The position numbers and the translations under genes were made by a program. Positions 53,543-61,764 of a stretch of DNA of 64,000 bases are shown in pieces. How positions within the stretch are numbered: the first letter of the stretch is position 1; every line of letters begins with the position of its first letter. This DNA is from DASRWT01 sp963748485 (GTDB taxonomy: Bacteria; Methylomirabilota; Methylomirabilia; Rokubacteriales; CSP1-6). The DNA lies in assembly GCA_963748485.1 (NCBI GenBank), contig CAVVJF010000016.1, positions 24,651-88,650 on the forward strand, in the 5' to 3' direction. Under the pieces are notes generated by a model. That model ran no database searches. It was not told the origin of the DNA and saw only the letters and a program-made list of their open reading frames with translations.

Positions 53543-53574
53543 TCAACATACAAGGCGTACTCCTTGTACGTTGA
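53543..53574. other. 13-bp imperfect hairpin between IS110 and SDR gene
   Basis: TCAACATACAAGG (53543-53555) pairs with CCTTGTACGTTGA (53562-53574) with one mismatch and a 6-nt loop. It lies downstream of the SDR gene on the minus strand and beside the presumed IS end, so it could be a terminator for the SDR gene or part of the element. Confidence 0.5.
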
Positions 53575-53625
53575 GCGCCCGGGCGCGGGCGGCAACGAAG
53601 CCGATGGGCCCTTGTCGGCGCCCGG

Positions 53626-54456
53626 CTACCCGATGAAAAGTCCGCCGTTGGGCGACAGCCACTGGCCGGTGAAGAAGGCGGAGTCGTCGGAGGCGAGGAA
53701 CAGCGCGGTGGCCGCGACCTCGCGAGGCTCGGCGAGGCGGCCGAGGGGCGTGCGGGAGAGGATGGCCTTCTTTGCCAGCGGCGAGATCGACTGGGTCATC
53801 GGCGTGTCGATGTAGCCGGGGCAGATGGCGTTGACGCGGATGCCCCGCGAGCCGACCTCGCGGGCGACCGCGCGGGTGAAGGCGAGGATGCCCCCCTTGG
53901 CCGCGGAATAGTGCGGGACCTGCTCGAGGCCCATGAGGGCGGCCACGCTCGAGAGGTTGACGATGGCGCCGCGGTTCTGGCGGCTCATGAGGCGCAGGGC
54001 CTCGCGCGTGCAGAAGAAGGTGCCGTTGAGGTGCACCCCGATGACGCGGTGCCAGGCCTCGTCGCTCATCTCCTGGGTGACGTCCCAGTGCGTCTGTATC
54101 CCCTCGCCGCTCACCATCTCCATGATGCGCGTGTCCGAGCGCTGCCGGCGAGCTTCGAGATCCTCGCCCGGGCCCACCGCGATGCCCGCGTTGTTCACGA
54201 GGATGTCGAGGGTGCCGTAGCGACGCTCGACCTCGGCGAACATCCGCCGGACCTGGCCGCTGTCGGCCACGTCGGCGGCGAGGGCGCACGCGGCCGCGCC
54301 CGCCGCGCCCATTTCCTGCACGGTCTTCTCGGCGGCGGCGAGATGGAGATCGTTCACCACCACGCGCGCGCCTTCCTCGGCGAAGAGCAGCGCGGTCGCT
54401 CGCCCGATCCCCGATCCCCCGCCCGTCACCATCGCCACCCGGTCCTTGAGCTTCAT
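53626..54456 (-). CDS. Short-chain dehydrogenase/reductase
   Basis: A 276-residue classical SDR. Cofactor motif TGGGSGIGRA (residues 11-20), NNAG (88-91) and catalytic S170, Y183, K187 (VPHYSAAKGG) are intact. An insertion around residues 100-130 (RRQRSDTRIMEMVSGEGIQTHW) is longer than usual for this family and may shape the substrate pocket. Substrate unknown; 3-oxoacyl or alcohol dehydrogenases are possible. It is downstream of the alpha operon with a hairpin terminator between, so it has an independent transcript. Confidence 0.85.
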   Translation of the reverse strand: MKLKDRVAMVTGGGSGIGRATALLFAEEGARVVVNDLHLAAAEKTVQEMGAAGAAACALAADVADSGQVRRMFAEVERRYGTLDILVNNAGIAVGPGEDLEARRQRSDTRIMEMVSGEGIQTHWDVTQEMSDEAWHRVIGVHLNGTFFCTREALRLMSRQNRGAIVNLSSVAALMGLEQVPHYSAAKGGILAFTRAVAREVGSRGIRVNAICPGYIDTPMTQSISPLAKKAILSRTPLGRLAEPREVAATALFLASDDSAFFTGQWLSPNGGLFIG

Positions 54457-54474
54457 GGTGTCCTCCAGAAAGTG

Positions 54475-54504
54475 AACCGGGGGCGGCTCGGGCCGCCCCC
54501 GGTT
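54475..54504 (-). terminator. Terminator hairpin of the spc/alpha operon
   Basis: AACCGGGGGCGGC (54475-54487) and GCCGCCCCCGGTT (54492-54504) form a 13-bp perfect stem with loop TCGG, 25 bp past the rplQ stop. The trailing T-run is poor (CACTTTC on the minus strand), so termination may need Rho. Confidence 0.7.
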
Positions 54505-54528
54505 TCGACGCGCCGGGCCAGGCCGATC

Positions 54529-55029
54529 TCAGCCGGCGGCGGCCGCCGCCTTCTTCCGACGCCCCTTGTGCGCGCCCGCCGCCGCCTCGCCCTTGTCACC
54601 CTTGGCGGCCTTCTCGGCCTTGGGCTTCCTCTCCGCCTTCGCGTCCTTCTTGCTCTTCTCGCGCGGAGCTTCCGGGCGGTCGACGAGCTCCAGCACCACC
54701 ATGGGCGCGCGATCGCCGGGCCGGGTGCCCGCGTGGATGATCCGAGTGTAGCCGCCGTTCCGGTCCGAGAATCGGGCGGCGATGGTGTCGAAGAGCTTCT
54801 TGGTCACCGTCTCGTCGGGGACCATGGCAAGCACCTGCCGCTTGGCATGCAGGCTCTCGCGCTTGGCGAGGGTCACCATCTGATCGGCGAGTCCCCGCAC
54901 CGCCTTGGCCTTGGCCTCGGTGGTCATGATGCGCTCGTGACTGAAGAGGGCCACGAGGAGGTTGCGGAACATCGCCCAGCGATGCTGGGTGAGGCGCCCC
55001 AGCTTGTAGTTCGCCCGGCCGTGCCTCAT
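54529..55029 (-). CDS. rplQ: 50S ribosomal protein L17 with extended C-terminus
   Basis: Last gene of the alpha operon. The first about 120 residues (MRHGRANYKLGRLTQHRWAMFRNLLVALFSHERIMTTEAKAKAVRGLADQMVTLAK...) are L17; a further ~45 residues rich in Lys, Ala and Glu (KSKKDAKAERKPKAEKAAKG) are not in the usual 118-130-residue protein. The ATG overlaps the rpoA stop. Basic tails of this kind recur in S13 and L5 of this operon. Confidence 0.95.
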   Translation of the reverse strand: MRHGRANYKLGRLTQHRWAMFRNLLVALFSHERIMTTEAKAKAVRGLADQMVTLAKRESLHAKRQVLAMVPDETVTKKLFDTIAARFSDRNGGYTRIIHAGTRPGDRAPMVVLELVDRPEAPREKSKKDAKAERKPKAEKAAKGDKGEAAAGAHKGRRKKAAAAAG

Positions 55030-56012
55030 TTCACGCCTCCGCGCCCGAGCGCCCCGAGCACGTTGGGATCGATGCGCATTCCCAGCGAGAGCCCCAGCCC
55101 GGCGAGGGCGTCTTTGATCTCGTCGATGGACTTGGAGCCCAGGTTCTTGACGTTCTCGAGCTCAGCGTCCGTCTTCTGTACGAGGTCGGCCACGGTGAGG
55201 ATCTCGGCGTTCCGGAGCGCGTTGATGGCGCGCGCGGGCAGTGGCAGCTCCTCGAGGGCCTTGGAGAGGCTCTCCTGGAGGAACCCCTCGCCGGCCTCCT
55301 CCACCTCCTCGTCCTCCTCGGGACCGCCGGGAGGGGCGAGCAGCGCGAAGTGATCCCGCATGTAGCCGGCCGCCCGCGTGAGGGCCTCCTCCGGGGAGAC
55401 GGCCCCGTTCGTCCACACCTCGAGGATCAGGCGCTCGTAGTCGATGATCTTGCCCAGCCGGGAAGCCTCCACGTTGTACGACACGCGCTGGATGGGCGAG
55501 AACGCCGCGTCCATGGCGATGGCCCCCGCCGGCACCGAGCCGCCGGGATGCCCGGCCGCGTTCACGTAGCCCCGGCCGATGCCCACGCCCAGCTCGATGG
55601 ACAGGGTCGCCCCCGCCTCGAGGGTGGCGATGGGCAGCTCGGGGTTGAGCACCTCCAGCCCGGTGCCCTCCGACACGTCCGCGCCCGTCACGTCCTTGGG
55701 ACCGGTGGCGTCAAGGCGGGTGGTGAGCGGCTCGCCCGAGGGCACGTTCAAGGCGAGCTTGCGGAGGTTGAGCAGCACCTCCACCGTGTCCTCGCGCACG
55801 CCCGGAATCTTCGCCTGGGCGTCCTTGGCGTCGGCGATGCGCACCCACGACACCGCCGCCCCCGGGATGATGCTGAGGAGGGTCCGGCGCAGCGAGTTCC
55901 CCACGGTGAGGGCGTAGCCCTTCTCGAACGGCTCCGCCACCAGCCGCGCGTAGCGGTCACTGTTGATCTCCCACTCGATGTGCTTGGGCTTCTGGAACGG
56001 GATCCTGGCCAT
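55026..56012 (-). CDS. rpoA: RNA polymerase subunit alpha
   Basis: The 328-residue alpha subunit. The N-terminal assembly domain includes FEKGYALTVGNSLRRTLLSIIPGAAVSWVRI; an acidic linker (GGPEEDEEVEEAGEG) joins the C-terminal domain NALRNAEILTVADLVQKTDAELENVKNLGSKSIDEIKDALAGLGLSLGM, which contacts UP elements and activators. Length and order between rpsD and rplQ are canonical. No defect seen. Confidence 0.97.
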   Translation of the reverse strand: MARIPFQKPKHIEWEINSDRYARLVAEPFEKGYALTVGNSLRRTLLSIIPGAAVSWVRIADAKDAQAKIPGVREDTVEVLLNLRKLALNVPSGEPLTTRLDATGPKDVTGADVSEGTGLEVLNPELPIATLEAGATLSIELGVGIGRGYVNAAGHPGGSVPAGAIAMDAAFSPIQRVSYNVEASRLGKIIDYERLILEVWTNGAVSPEEALTRAAGYMRDHFALLAPPGGPEEDEEVEEAGEGFLQESLSKALEELPLPARAINALRNAEILTVADLVQKTDAELENVKNLGSKSIDEIKDALAGLGLSLGMRIDPNVLGALGRGGVK

Positions 56013-56018
56013 GGTCTC

Positions 56019-56642
56019 CTACTTCGAGAACAGCTCGACGATCAGCTGCTCCTGCACGGGGATCTGGATGTCTTCCCTCACCGGGAGTCCACGCACCGTC
56101 CCCTTCTTCTGGTTGATGTCCACCTCGAGCCAGGGCGGCACCGCCGACCGCCCCGCGCCGAGATTGTCGGCTACCCGCTCCTGCATCTTCGACGACGTCC
56201 GGAGCTGGACTTCCTCTCCGACCCTGACGATGTACGACGGCACCGAGACCTTTCGCGCGTTGACCTGCACGTGGCCGTGGGCCACCATCTGCCGCGCCTC
56301 GCGCCGAGACGCCGCCATGCCGAGGCGGAAGACCACGTTATCGAGTCGGCGCTCGAGCAGCTTGAGCAGGTTCTCGCCGGTGATGCCCTTCTCGCGCTCG
56401 GCGCGCTCGAAGTAGCGGCGGAACTGCGTCTCCAGCACCCCGTAGATGTGCTTGGCCTTCTGCTTCTCGCGGAGCTGGATGCCGTAATTGGTCAGCTTGG
56501 TCCGGGACAGGCCGTGCTGCCCGGGGGGATAGTTCCGCCGCTCGATGGCGCACTTCTCGGTGAAGCAGCGCGCGCCCTTGAGGAAGAGCTTGATCCCCTC
56601 ACGCCGGCACTGCCGGCAAACCGCCGCTCGATATCTCGCCAC
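56019..56642 (-). CDS. rpsD: 30S ribosomal protein S4, zinc-binding form
   Basis: A 207-residue 16S rRNA-binding protein. N-terminal cysteines (VCRQCRREG and CFTEKC) form the Cys4 zinc site of the C+ form; the C-terminal S4 RNA-binding domain RLDNVVFRLGMAASRREARQMVAHGHVQVNARKV follows. The start is a GTG at 56642 with AGGAGGAG upstream; the frame stays open further upstream but without similarity. It is 6 bp before rpoA. Confidence 0.96.
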   Translation of the reverse strand: MARYRAAVCRQCRREGIKLFLKGARCFTEKCAIERRNYPPGQHGLSRTKLTNYGIQLREKQKAKHIYGVLETQFRRYFERAEREKGITGENLLKLLERRLDNVVFRLGMAASRREARQMVAHGHVQVNARKVSVPSYIVRVGEEVQLRTSSKMQERVADNLGAGRSAVPPWLEVDINQKKGTVRGLPVREDIQIPVQEQLIVELFSK

Positions 56643-56653
56643 GAAATCTCCTC

Positions 56654-57076
56654 CTACACCCGACGCCGCTTGGGAGGCCGGCAGCCGTTGTGCGGAATCG
56701 GGGTCACGTCCCGGATCGCCGTCACCTCGAGCCCCACCGCCTGGAGGGCGCGGATGGCGGCCTCGCGGCCGGCACCGGGTCCCTTGACGCAGACCTCGAC
56801 GGACTTCAGCCCGAGCTCCATCGCCTTGCGCGCCGCGTTCTCGGCGGCAGTCTGGGCGGCGAAGGGCGTGCTCTTGCGCGATCCCTTGAAGCCCACGCTG
56901 CCCGCGCTCGCCCACGACACGACATTGCCGGTCTTGTCGGTCAGGGTCACGATCGTGTTGTTGAAGGTGGCCTGCACGTGGGCGACGCCCACGCGGACCT
57001 CCTTGCGCTCGCGCTTGCGCCCGCCCTTGCGGGGCGCCGCCGGCTTGTCGGCTGACTGCGGCTGCGGATCGGCCAT
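56654..57076 (-). CDS. rpsK: 30S ribosomal protein S11
   Basis: 140 residues; a Lys/Arg-rich N-terminal extension (PQPQSADKPAAPRKGGRKRERKE) precedes the S11 core HVQATFNNTIVTLTDKTGNVVSWASAG. The C-terminal DVTPIPHNGCRPPKRRRV is the usual tail. Gene order rpsM-rpsK-rpsD is conserved. Confidence 0.96.
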   Translation of the reverse strand: MADPQPQSADKPAAPRKGGRKRERKEVRVGVAHVQATFNNTIVTLTDKTGNVVSWASAGSVGFKGSRKSTPFAAQTAAENAARKAMELGLKSVEVCVKGPGAGREAAIRALQAVGLEVTAIRDVTPIPHNGCRPPKRRRV

Positions 57077-57088
57077 GTCGTGGGCTCC

Positions 57089-57511
57089 TTACTTCTTCGG
57101 CGCCGCGGGGGCGGCGGCCGGCGCGGCGGGGGCAGCGGCCACCACCTTCTTCTTGACCATGACGCCCTTGCTCTTGCCCTTGCGCGTGCGGGCGTTGGTG
57201 TGGGTGCGCTGGCCGCGGACAGGCAGACCCTTCCGGTGCCGGATGCCCCGATAGCAGCCGATGTCCATGAGCCGCTTCACGTTCATCGCGACTTCCCGGC
57301 GCAAGTCGCCTTCGACTTTGAACTCGCGCTCGATCATGTCGCGGACGCGCGCGGTCTCGTCGTCCGTCCAGCTCCGCACCCGCTTGTTCCCGTCCACGCG
57401 GGCATCCGCCATGATGCGGCGGGCCGACGGGATACCGATCCCGTAGATGTACTGGACGGCGATGATCCCGCGCTTGTCGCGGGGCAGGTCCACTCCGGCG
57501 ATACGTGCCAT
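57089..57511 (-). CDS. rpsM: 30S ribosomal protein S13 with Ala/Pro tail
   Basis: 140 residues. The core begins MARIAGVDLPRDKRGIIAVQYIYGIG and includes the RHRKGLPVRGQRTHTNARTRKGK segment; after that, the C-terminal VMVKKKVVAAAPAAPAAAPAAPKK is an Ala/Pro/Lys extension absent in most bacteria. The rpmJ gene is 10 bp upstream. Confidence 0.96.
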   Translation of the reverse strand: MARIAGVDLPRDKRGIIAVQYIYGIGIPSARRIMADARVDGNKRVRSWTDDETARVRDMIEREFKVEGDLRREVAMNVKRLMDIGCYRGIRHRKGLPVRGQRTHTNARTRKGKSKGVMVKKKVVAAAPAAPAAAPAAPKK

Positions 57512-57521
57512 GGTCCGCTCC

Positions 57522-57635
57522 TCAGCCTTGACGCTGCTTGTGGCGGGGATTCTTGCAGATCACGCGCACGGCTCCCTGCCGGCGCACGATCTTGCAGTTC
57601 TCGCACCGCACCTTGATCGACGGCTTGACTTTCAT
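57522..57635 (-). CDS. rpmJ: 50S ribosomal protein L36, zinc-binding form
   Basis: 37 residues: MKVKPSIKVRCENCKIVRRQ then GAVRVICKNPRHKQRQG. C11, C14, C27 and H32 make the zinc ribbon of the C+ type. It was located by reading the minus strand between infA and rpsM, where it always lies in alpha operons. Confidence 0.95.
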   Translation of the reverse strand: MKVKPSIKVRCENCKIVRRQGAVRVICKNPRHKQRQG

Positions 57636-57657
57636 GACTGTCCTTTGAAAAGCAGAA

Positions 57658-57876
57658 TCACTTGAAGCGATAGGTGATCCGGCCCCGAGTCAGGTCATAG
57701 GGGGACAGCTCCACCTTGACCTTGTCGCCGGGAAGGATCCGGATGAAGTTCATCCGCATCTTGCCGGAGACGTGGGCGAGCACCTTGTGCCCGTTCTCCA
57801 GCTCGACGCGGAACATCGCATTCGGCAGCGGCTCGACCACCGTGCCCTCCACCTCGATCGCGTCTTCCTTGGGCAC
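57658..57876 (-). CDS. infA: Translation initiation factor IF-1
   Basis: A 72-residue OB-fold factor: EDAIEVEGTVVEPLPNAMFRVELENGHKVLAHVSGKMRMNFIRILPGDKVKVELSPYDLTRGRITYRFK, complete and of the standard length. It binds the A site during initiation. The preceding map gene ends 4 bp before it. Confidence 0.96.
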   Translation of the reverse strand: MPKEDAIEVEGTVVEPLPNAMFRVELENGHKVLAHVSGKMRMNFIRILPGDKVKVELSPYDLTRGRITYRFK

Positions 57877-57880
57877 GCGC

Positions 57881-58642
57881 CTAGGACCTCGTCTCGGACC
57901 GCGTGAGCACCTCGGGGCCTTCCTCGGTGATGGCGATGGTGTCCTCGAAGTGGGCGGCGAGGCTGCCGTCCTCGGTGACGGCGGTCCAGCGATCCTCCAG
58001 GATGCGCACCTCCCACGAGCCCATCGTGATCATGGGCTCGATGGCGAGCACCATGCCCGGCTTGAGCGCGGGTCCGCGGCCGGCCTCGCCGAAGTTCGGA
58101 ACCTGCGGATCCTCGTGGAGCGCGCGGCCGATGCCGTGGCCCACGAACGCGCGCACCACCCCGAAGCCGTGCTTCTCGCAGTGGGTCTGCACGGCGTGGG
58201 AGATGTCGCCGAGGCGGTTCCCCGACCGGCACTGCACGATGGCCTTGTCGAGGCTCTCGCGGGTGACGTCGAGGAGCTCCCCCACGCGCGGGGTCACCGG
58301 CCCCACCGGCAGGGTGATCGCGCAGTCGGCGTAGTACCCCTCCACGATACAACCGAGGTCAAGGCCGATGATGTCGCCCTCGGCGAGGCGGCGCTTGGCG
58401 GACGGGATGCCGTGCACGATCTCCTCGTTGATGGACGTGCACACGGTGGCGGGGAAGCCGCGATAGCCCTTGAACGCGGACTTGGCCCCCTTGCCCACGA
58501 TGAAGGCCTCGACGTCGGTGTCGATGTCCTTGGTGGTGATCCCAGGCCGGACCATCGCCCGGAGCCGGTCCTTCACCTCGGCGAGGATCTGCCCGGCCGC
58601 GCGCATGTGCGCCAGCTCACGCGGCGACTTGAGCAGGATCAT
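57881..58642 (-). CDS. map: Methionine aminopeptidase
   Basis: A 253-residue type I enzyme that removes N-terminal Met. Metal ligands are visible in GLDLGCIVEGYYADCAITLPVG (Asp pair), FVGHGIGRALHEDP (His), IEPMITMGS (Glu) and HFEDTIAITEEGPEVLT (Glu). The ATG overlaps the adk stop (ATGA). A much longer frame running through adk and secY is a shadow. No zinc-finger N-terminal extension is present. Confidence 0.95.
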   Translation of the reverse strand: MILLKSPRELAHMRAAGQILAEVKDRLRAMVRPGITTKDIDTDVEAFIVGKGAKSAFKGYRGFPATVCTSINEEIVHGIPSAKRRLAEGDIIGLDLGCIVEGYYADCAITLPVGPVTPRVGELLDVTRESLDKAIVQCRSGNRLGDISHAVQTHCEKHGFGVVRAFVGHGIGRALHEDPQVPNFGEAGRGPALKPGMVLAIEPMITMGSWEVRILEDRWTAVTEDGSLAAHFEDTIAITEEGPEVLTRSETRS

Positions 58643-59302
58643 GCCGGCACCGCCCGCTTCACCGCGGCGCGGATATCGCCGGCCACGCGGTCCATCGCGC
58701 CTTCGCCGGGGACGGTGGCGAGCAGGCCTCGGTCGCGGTAGTACGCGAGGAGCGGCGCCGTCTGCCGCTCGTAGACATCCAGCCGTGTGGCCACCGCCTC
58801 GCGGGTGTCGTCGGAGCGCTGGGTGAGCTCGCCGCCGCACTTGTCGCAGCGCCCCGCCGTCCGGGGGGGCGCGGACACGAGGTGGAACGCGGTGCCGCAG
58901 GACCCGCAGGTGCGCCGGCCCGTGAGGCGGCGCAGCAGCTCTTCCCGGCTCACGTCGAGGAACACCACGCGGTCGAGCGACTGCCCCTTGCCGCGGAGCA
59001 TGGCGTCGAGCGCTTCCGCCTGGGCGGCGGTCCGGGGGAAAGCCGTCGAGGACGAAGCCCGGCGCGGCGTCGGGGCGGCCGAGCCGCTCCCCCACCAGAC
59101 CGATCACGACCTCGTCCGGCACCAGGCCGCCCGCGTCCATGTAGCGCTTCGCCTCGAGCCCGAGCGCGGTCTTGGCCGCCACCGCCTCGCGGAGCATGTC
59201 GCCGGTGGCCACCTGGGGCACGCCCCCCTCGGCGGCGAGGGCCCGCGCCTGCGTGCCCTTGCCCGCGCCGGGCGCGCCCAGGAAGATGACCCGCGTGCTC
59301 AC
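58639..59302 (-). pseudogene. adk: Adenylate kinase, one-base frameshift in a C run (likely sequence error)
   Basis: Interconverts ATP, ADP and AMP; essential. The N-terminal part VIFLGAPGAGKGTQARAL to GFVLDGFP reads in one frame, then five C (59034-59038 as G on the plus strand), where four would give PRTAAQAEALDAML, shift the rest: MLRGKGQSLDRVVFLDVSREELLRRLTGRRTCGSCGTAFHLVSAPP. The lid has CGSC and CDKC, a zinc-binding lid. Restored length is about 220 residues. The start is a GTG overlapping secY. A real loss is implausible, so I treat it as a consensus error. Confidence 0.93.
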
Positions 59303-60612
59303 GCCCGCACCCGCTGCTTCTTGCGGAGGAAGCCCTCGTAGTTCCGCATGAGGAGGTGCGATTCCATCTGCCGCACGGTGTCCAGGGCCACCCCGACCAC
59401 GATGAGCAGGCTGGTGCCGCCGAAGTAGAACGGCGTATTGAACCAGCGGATGAGGAAGTCGGGCAGCACGGAGATGAGGGCGAGGAAGATCGCGCCCGGC
59501 AGCGTGATGCGGGTGAGCGTCCGGTCGATGTACTCCGCCGTCTTCTTGCCCGGCCGCACCCCGGGGATGAACCCGCCGTACTTCTTCATGTTGTCGGCAA
59601 GGTCCACCGGATTGAAGACGATCGCGGTGTAGAAGTAGGCGAAGAAGATGATGAGCCCGCAGTACATCACCGTGTAGGTGAGGTGCCCGGGCGAGAGGGC
59701 CTCGGTGATCACTTGCATCCACGGATGGTTGATGAACCGAGTGAGGGTGGCCGGGAACAGGATCAGCGAGGAGGCGAAGATCACCGGGATGACGCCGGCG
59801 GTGTTGATCCGCAGGGGAATGTGCGTGGACTGGCCTCCGTAGACGCGCCGGCCCACCACCCGCTTGGCGTACTGCACGGGAATCTTCCGTTGTCCCTCCT
59901 GCATCACGATGACGGCGGCGGTGACGAGCAGCATCATCACGATGAGCCCCACGAACACGTGGAGCCGGAGCTCGCCCGTCCGGATGAGCTGATAGGAGGA
60001 CACGATCGCCGAGGGGAGGCGCACGACGATGCCCGCGAAGATGATCAGCGAGATCCCGTTTCCGATACCCTTCTCGGAGATCTGCTCGCCCAGCCACATG
60101 ATCAGCGCGGTCCCCGTGGTGAGCGTGATCATGGTCAGCAGCCGGAAGCCCCAGCCCGGATCGGGCACGATGGAGCCGCCGCCCGGGGCCCGCATGCTCT
60201 CGAGACCGACGGCGATGCCGAAGGCCTGGATGAGCGACAGCACGATGGTGCCGTAGCGGGTGTACTGGGTGATCTTCTTCTTGCCCGCTTCCCCTTCCTT
60301 GGCGAGGCGCTCCAGGGCGGGGATCACCACCGTGAGCAGCTGCAGGATGATCGACGCCGAGATATACGGCATGATGCCGAGCGCGAAGACGGTGAGGCGG
60401 CGGAGGTTGCCGCCCGAGAAGAGATCCACCATCCCGAGCAGGGTGCCCTGCACCTGGTCGAAGAACTGCGAGAGCGCGTTTCCGTCGATCCCCGGGGTGG
60501 GGACATGGGCGCCGAGGCGATAGGCGGCGAGCAGCCCGAGGGTGATGAGCACCCGCCGCTTGAGCTCCTCGATCCGGAAGATGTTCCGGAAGCTCTGCAG
60601 GCTCTCGAACAT
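59299..60612 (-). CDS. secY: Protein translocase subunit SecY
   Basis: The 437-residue channel subunit with ten membrane helices. It starts MFESLQSFRNIFRIEELKRRVLITLGLLAAYRLGAHVPTPGID and includes GIMPYISASIILQLLTVVIP and the C-terminal GGTSLLIVVGVALDTVRQMESHLLMRNYEGFL. The ATG is adjacent to the rplO stop. It lies between rplO and adk as usual. Confidence 0.97.
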   Translation of the reverse strand: MFESLQSFRNIFRIEELKRRVLITLGLLAAYRLGAHVPTPGIDGNALSQFFDQVQGTLLGMVDLFSGGNLRRLTVFALGIMPYISASIILQLLTVVIPALERLAKEGEAGKKKITQYTRYGTIVLSLIQAFGIAVGLESMRAPGGGSIVPDPGWGFRLLTMITLTTGTALIMWLGEQISEKGIGNGISLIIFAGIVVRLPSAIVSSYQLIRTGELRLHVFVGLIVMMLLVTAAVIVMQEGQRKIPVQYAKRVVGRRVYGGQSTHIPLRINTAGVIPVIFASSLILFPATLTRFINHPWMQVITEALSPGHLTYTVMYCGLIIFFAYFYTAIVFNPVDLADNMKKYGGFIPGVRPGKKTAEYIDRTLTRITLPGAIFLALISVLPDFLIRWFNTPFYFGGTSLLIVVGVALDTVRQMESHLLMRNYEGFLRKKQRVRA

Positions 60613-61064
60613 CAGGCGAGGACCTCGACACGGCCGCCCGCGGCCTCGACCTTCTTCCGCGCCGACTCGCTGATCTTGTGCGCGCGCACGGTGAGCGCGT
60701 GCGACACCTCGCCGTCGCCCAGCACCTTGACGGCGCCGCGCCCGGACTTCTTGATGAGGCGCGCCTGCAGCAGGCTGTCCGGGTCCACCACGCTGCCCGC
60801 GCCGAACCGGGCGGCGACGTCCTTGAGATTCACGATCGCGTATTCGTCCTTGCCGCCGTAAGGCAGGAAGCCGCGCTTGGGGAGCCGTCGGTACAGCGGC
60901 ATCTGGCCACCCTCGAACCCGGGGCGCACCCCGCCGCCGGAGCGAGCCTTCTGACCCTTGTGGCCCTTGCCGGCGGTCTTGCCATGCCCGGAGCCGGGAC
61001 CGCGGCCGATGCGCTTCCGCTTCTTCGTCGAGCCCGGCGCGGGCCGGAGATCCTCGATCCTCAT
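60612..61064 (-). CDS. rplO: 50S ribosomal protein L15
   Basis: 150 residues beginning MRIEDLRPAPGSTKKRKRIGRGPGSGHGKTAGKGHKGQKARSG, the conserved Gly/Lys-rich L15 N-terminus, with a VNLKDVAARFGAGSVVDPDSLLQARLIKK middle. Adjacent to rpmD and secY. Confidence 0.96.
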   Translation of the reverse strand: MRIEDLRPAPGSTKKRKRIGRGPGSGHGKTAGKGHKGQKARSGGGVRPGFEGGQMPLYRRLPKRGFLPYGGKDEYAIVNLKDVAARFGAGSVVDPDSLLQARLIKKSGRGAVKVLGDGEVSHALTVRAHKISESARKKVEAAGGRVEVLA

Positions 61065-61240
61065 GCCGCCTCCACCTTGAGGACGAACGTCACCGCCTTG
61101 ATCATGCCCCGCACGGTGGGGCTATCGTCGTGCTCCACCGTCTGACGGATGTGGCGGAGCCCGAGGGCGCGGACGGTCGCCTCCTGCTTCGGACTGAGCC
61201 CGATGATGCTCTTCACCAGCGTGACCTTCAGCTTAGCCAC
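61061..61240 (-). CDS. rpmD: 50S ribosomal protein L30
   Basis: 59 residues starting at a GTG: AKLKVTLVKSIIGLSPKQEATVRALGLRHIRQTVEHDDSPTVRGMIKAVTFVLKVEAA. KSxIG and the LGL(R/K)xxxxxV pattern are L30 hallmarks. It overlaps rpsE by 8 bp and ends just inside rplO, fitting spc order. Confidence 0.94.
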   Translation of the reverse strand: MAKLKVTLVKSIIGLSPKQEATVRALGLRHIRQTVEHDDSPTVRGMIKAVTFVLKVEAA

Positions 61241-61754
61241 CCGCCGCCTCCCCGCCGTCGCCGTCGAGCGAGCGCCGGCGCGCCGCGTGGAGGTCGAGCT
61301 GGCGCTTCATGCGGCGGAACGCGTCGATGGTCGCCTTGAGCACGTTGTGCGGATTGTTGGTGCCGAGCGTCTTGGTGAGAACGTCCTGGACGCCCGCCGC
61401 CTCGAGGACGGGCCGCACGGCGCCGCCCGCGATGACGCCGGTGCCCTGCGAGGCGGGCTTCAGGAGCACCCGCGCCGCCCCAAACTGCCCGGTCATCTCG
61501 CACGGGATCGTCGTGTCCTTGAGCGGCACGAAGATCAGATCCTTCTTGGCGTGCTCCACCGACTTGCGGATGGCCTCGGGCACCTCGCGCGCCTTGCCGA
61601 GGCCCACGCCGACGTGGCCGCGGCCGTCCCCCACCACCACGAGGGCGGTGAAGGAGAAGCGCCGCCCGCCTTTGACAACCTTGGCGACACGGTTGATCGA
61701 GACGACCCGGTCGGTCAGGTCGAGCGCGCTGGAATCGATCCGTCCCTCAGCCAA
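61233..61754 (-). CDS. rpsE: 30S ribosomal protein S5
   Basis: 173 residues. DLTDRVVSINRVAKVVKGGRRFSFTALVVVGDGRGHVGVGLGKAREVPEAIRKSVEHAKKDLI is the dsRBD-like N-terminal domain; VLEAAGVQDVLTKTLGTNNPHNVLKATIDAFRRM the C-terminal part. Its C-terminus (SLDGDGGEAAGG) is short and Gly-rich. Confidence 0.96.
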   Translation of the reverse strand: MAEGRIDSSALDLTDRVVSINRVAKVVKGGRRFSFTALVVVGDGRGHVGVGLGKAREVPEAIRKSVEHAKKDLIFVPLKDTTIPCEMTGQFGAARVLLKPASQGTGVIAGGAVRPVLEAAGVQDVLTKTLGTNNPHNVLKATIDAFRRMKRQLDLHAARRRSLDGDGGEAAGG

Positions 61755-61764
61755 TCCGTCCTCC

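Larger units (their letters stand above)
52413..53593. mobile_element. IS110-family insertion sequence, approximate bounds
   Basis: The transposase at 52451-53384 is of the IS110 (DEDD) type. GC-rich inverted repeats flank it: GCCGCCCGCGGCCCGGGCGC at 52413-52432 and the reverse complement of 53575-53593, one base shorter. IS110 elements often lack terminal repeats, so these may be subterminal IRs as in the IS1111 group or fortuitous; ends are therefore tentative. An imperfect palindrome lies at 53543-53574. Confidence 0.4.

Noticed and set aside
58639..59302. Programmed ribosomal frameshifting in adk
   Set aside because: No slippery heptamer plus stimulatory structure was evident and the family is not known to use it; an extra base in a C run is simpler.
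57881..60631. A fused SecY-Adk-Map protein of 916 residues
   Set aside because: It results from the adk frameshift linking frames; the individual genes have their own starts, stops and standard order.
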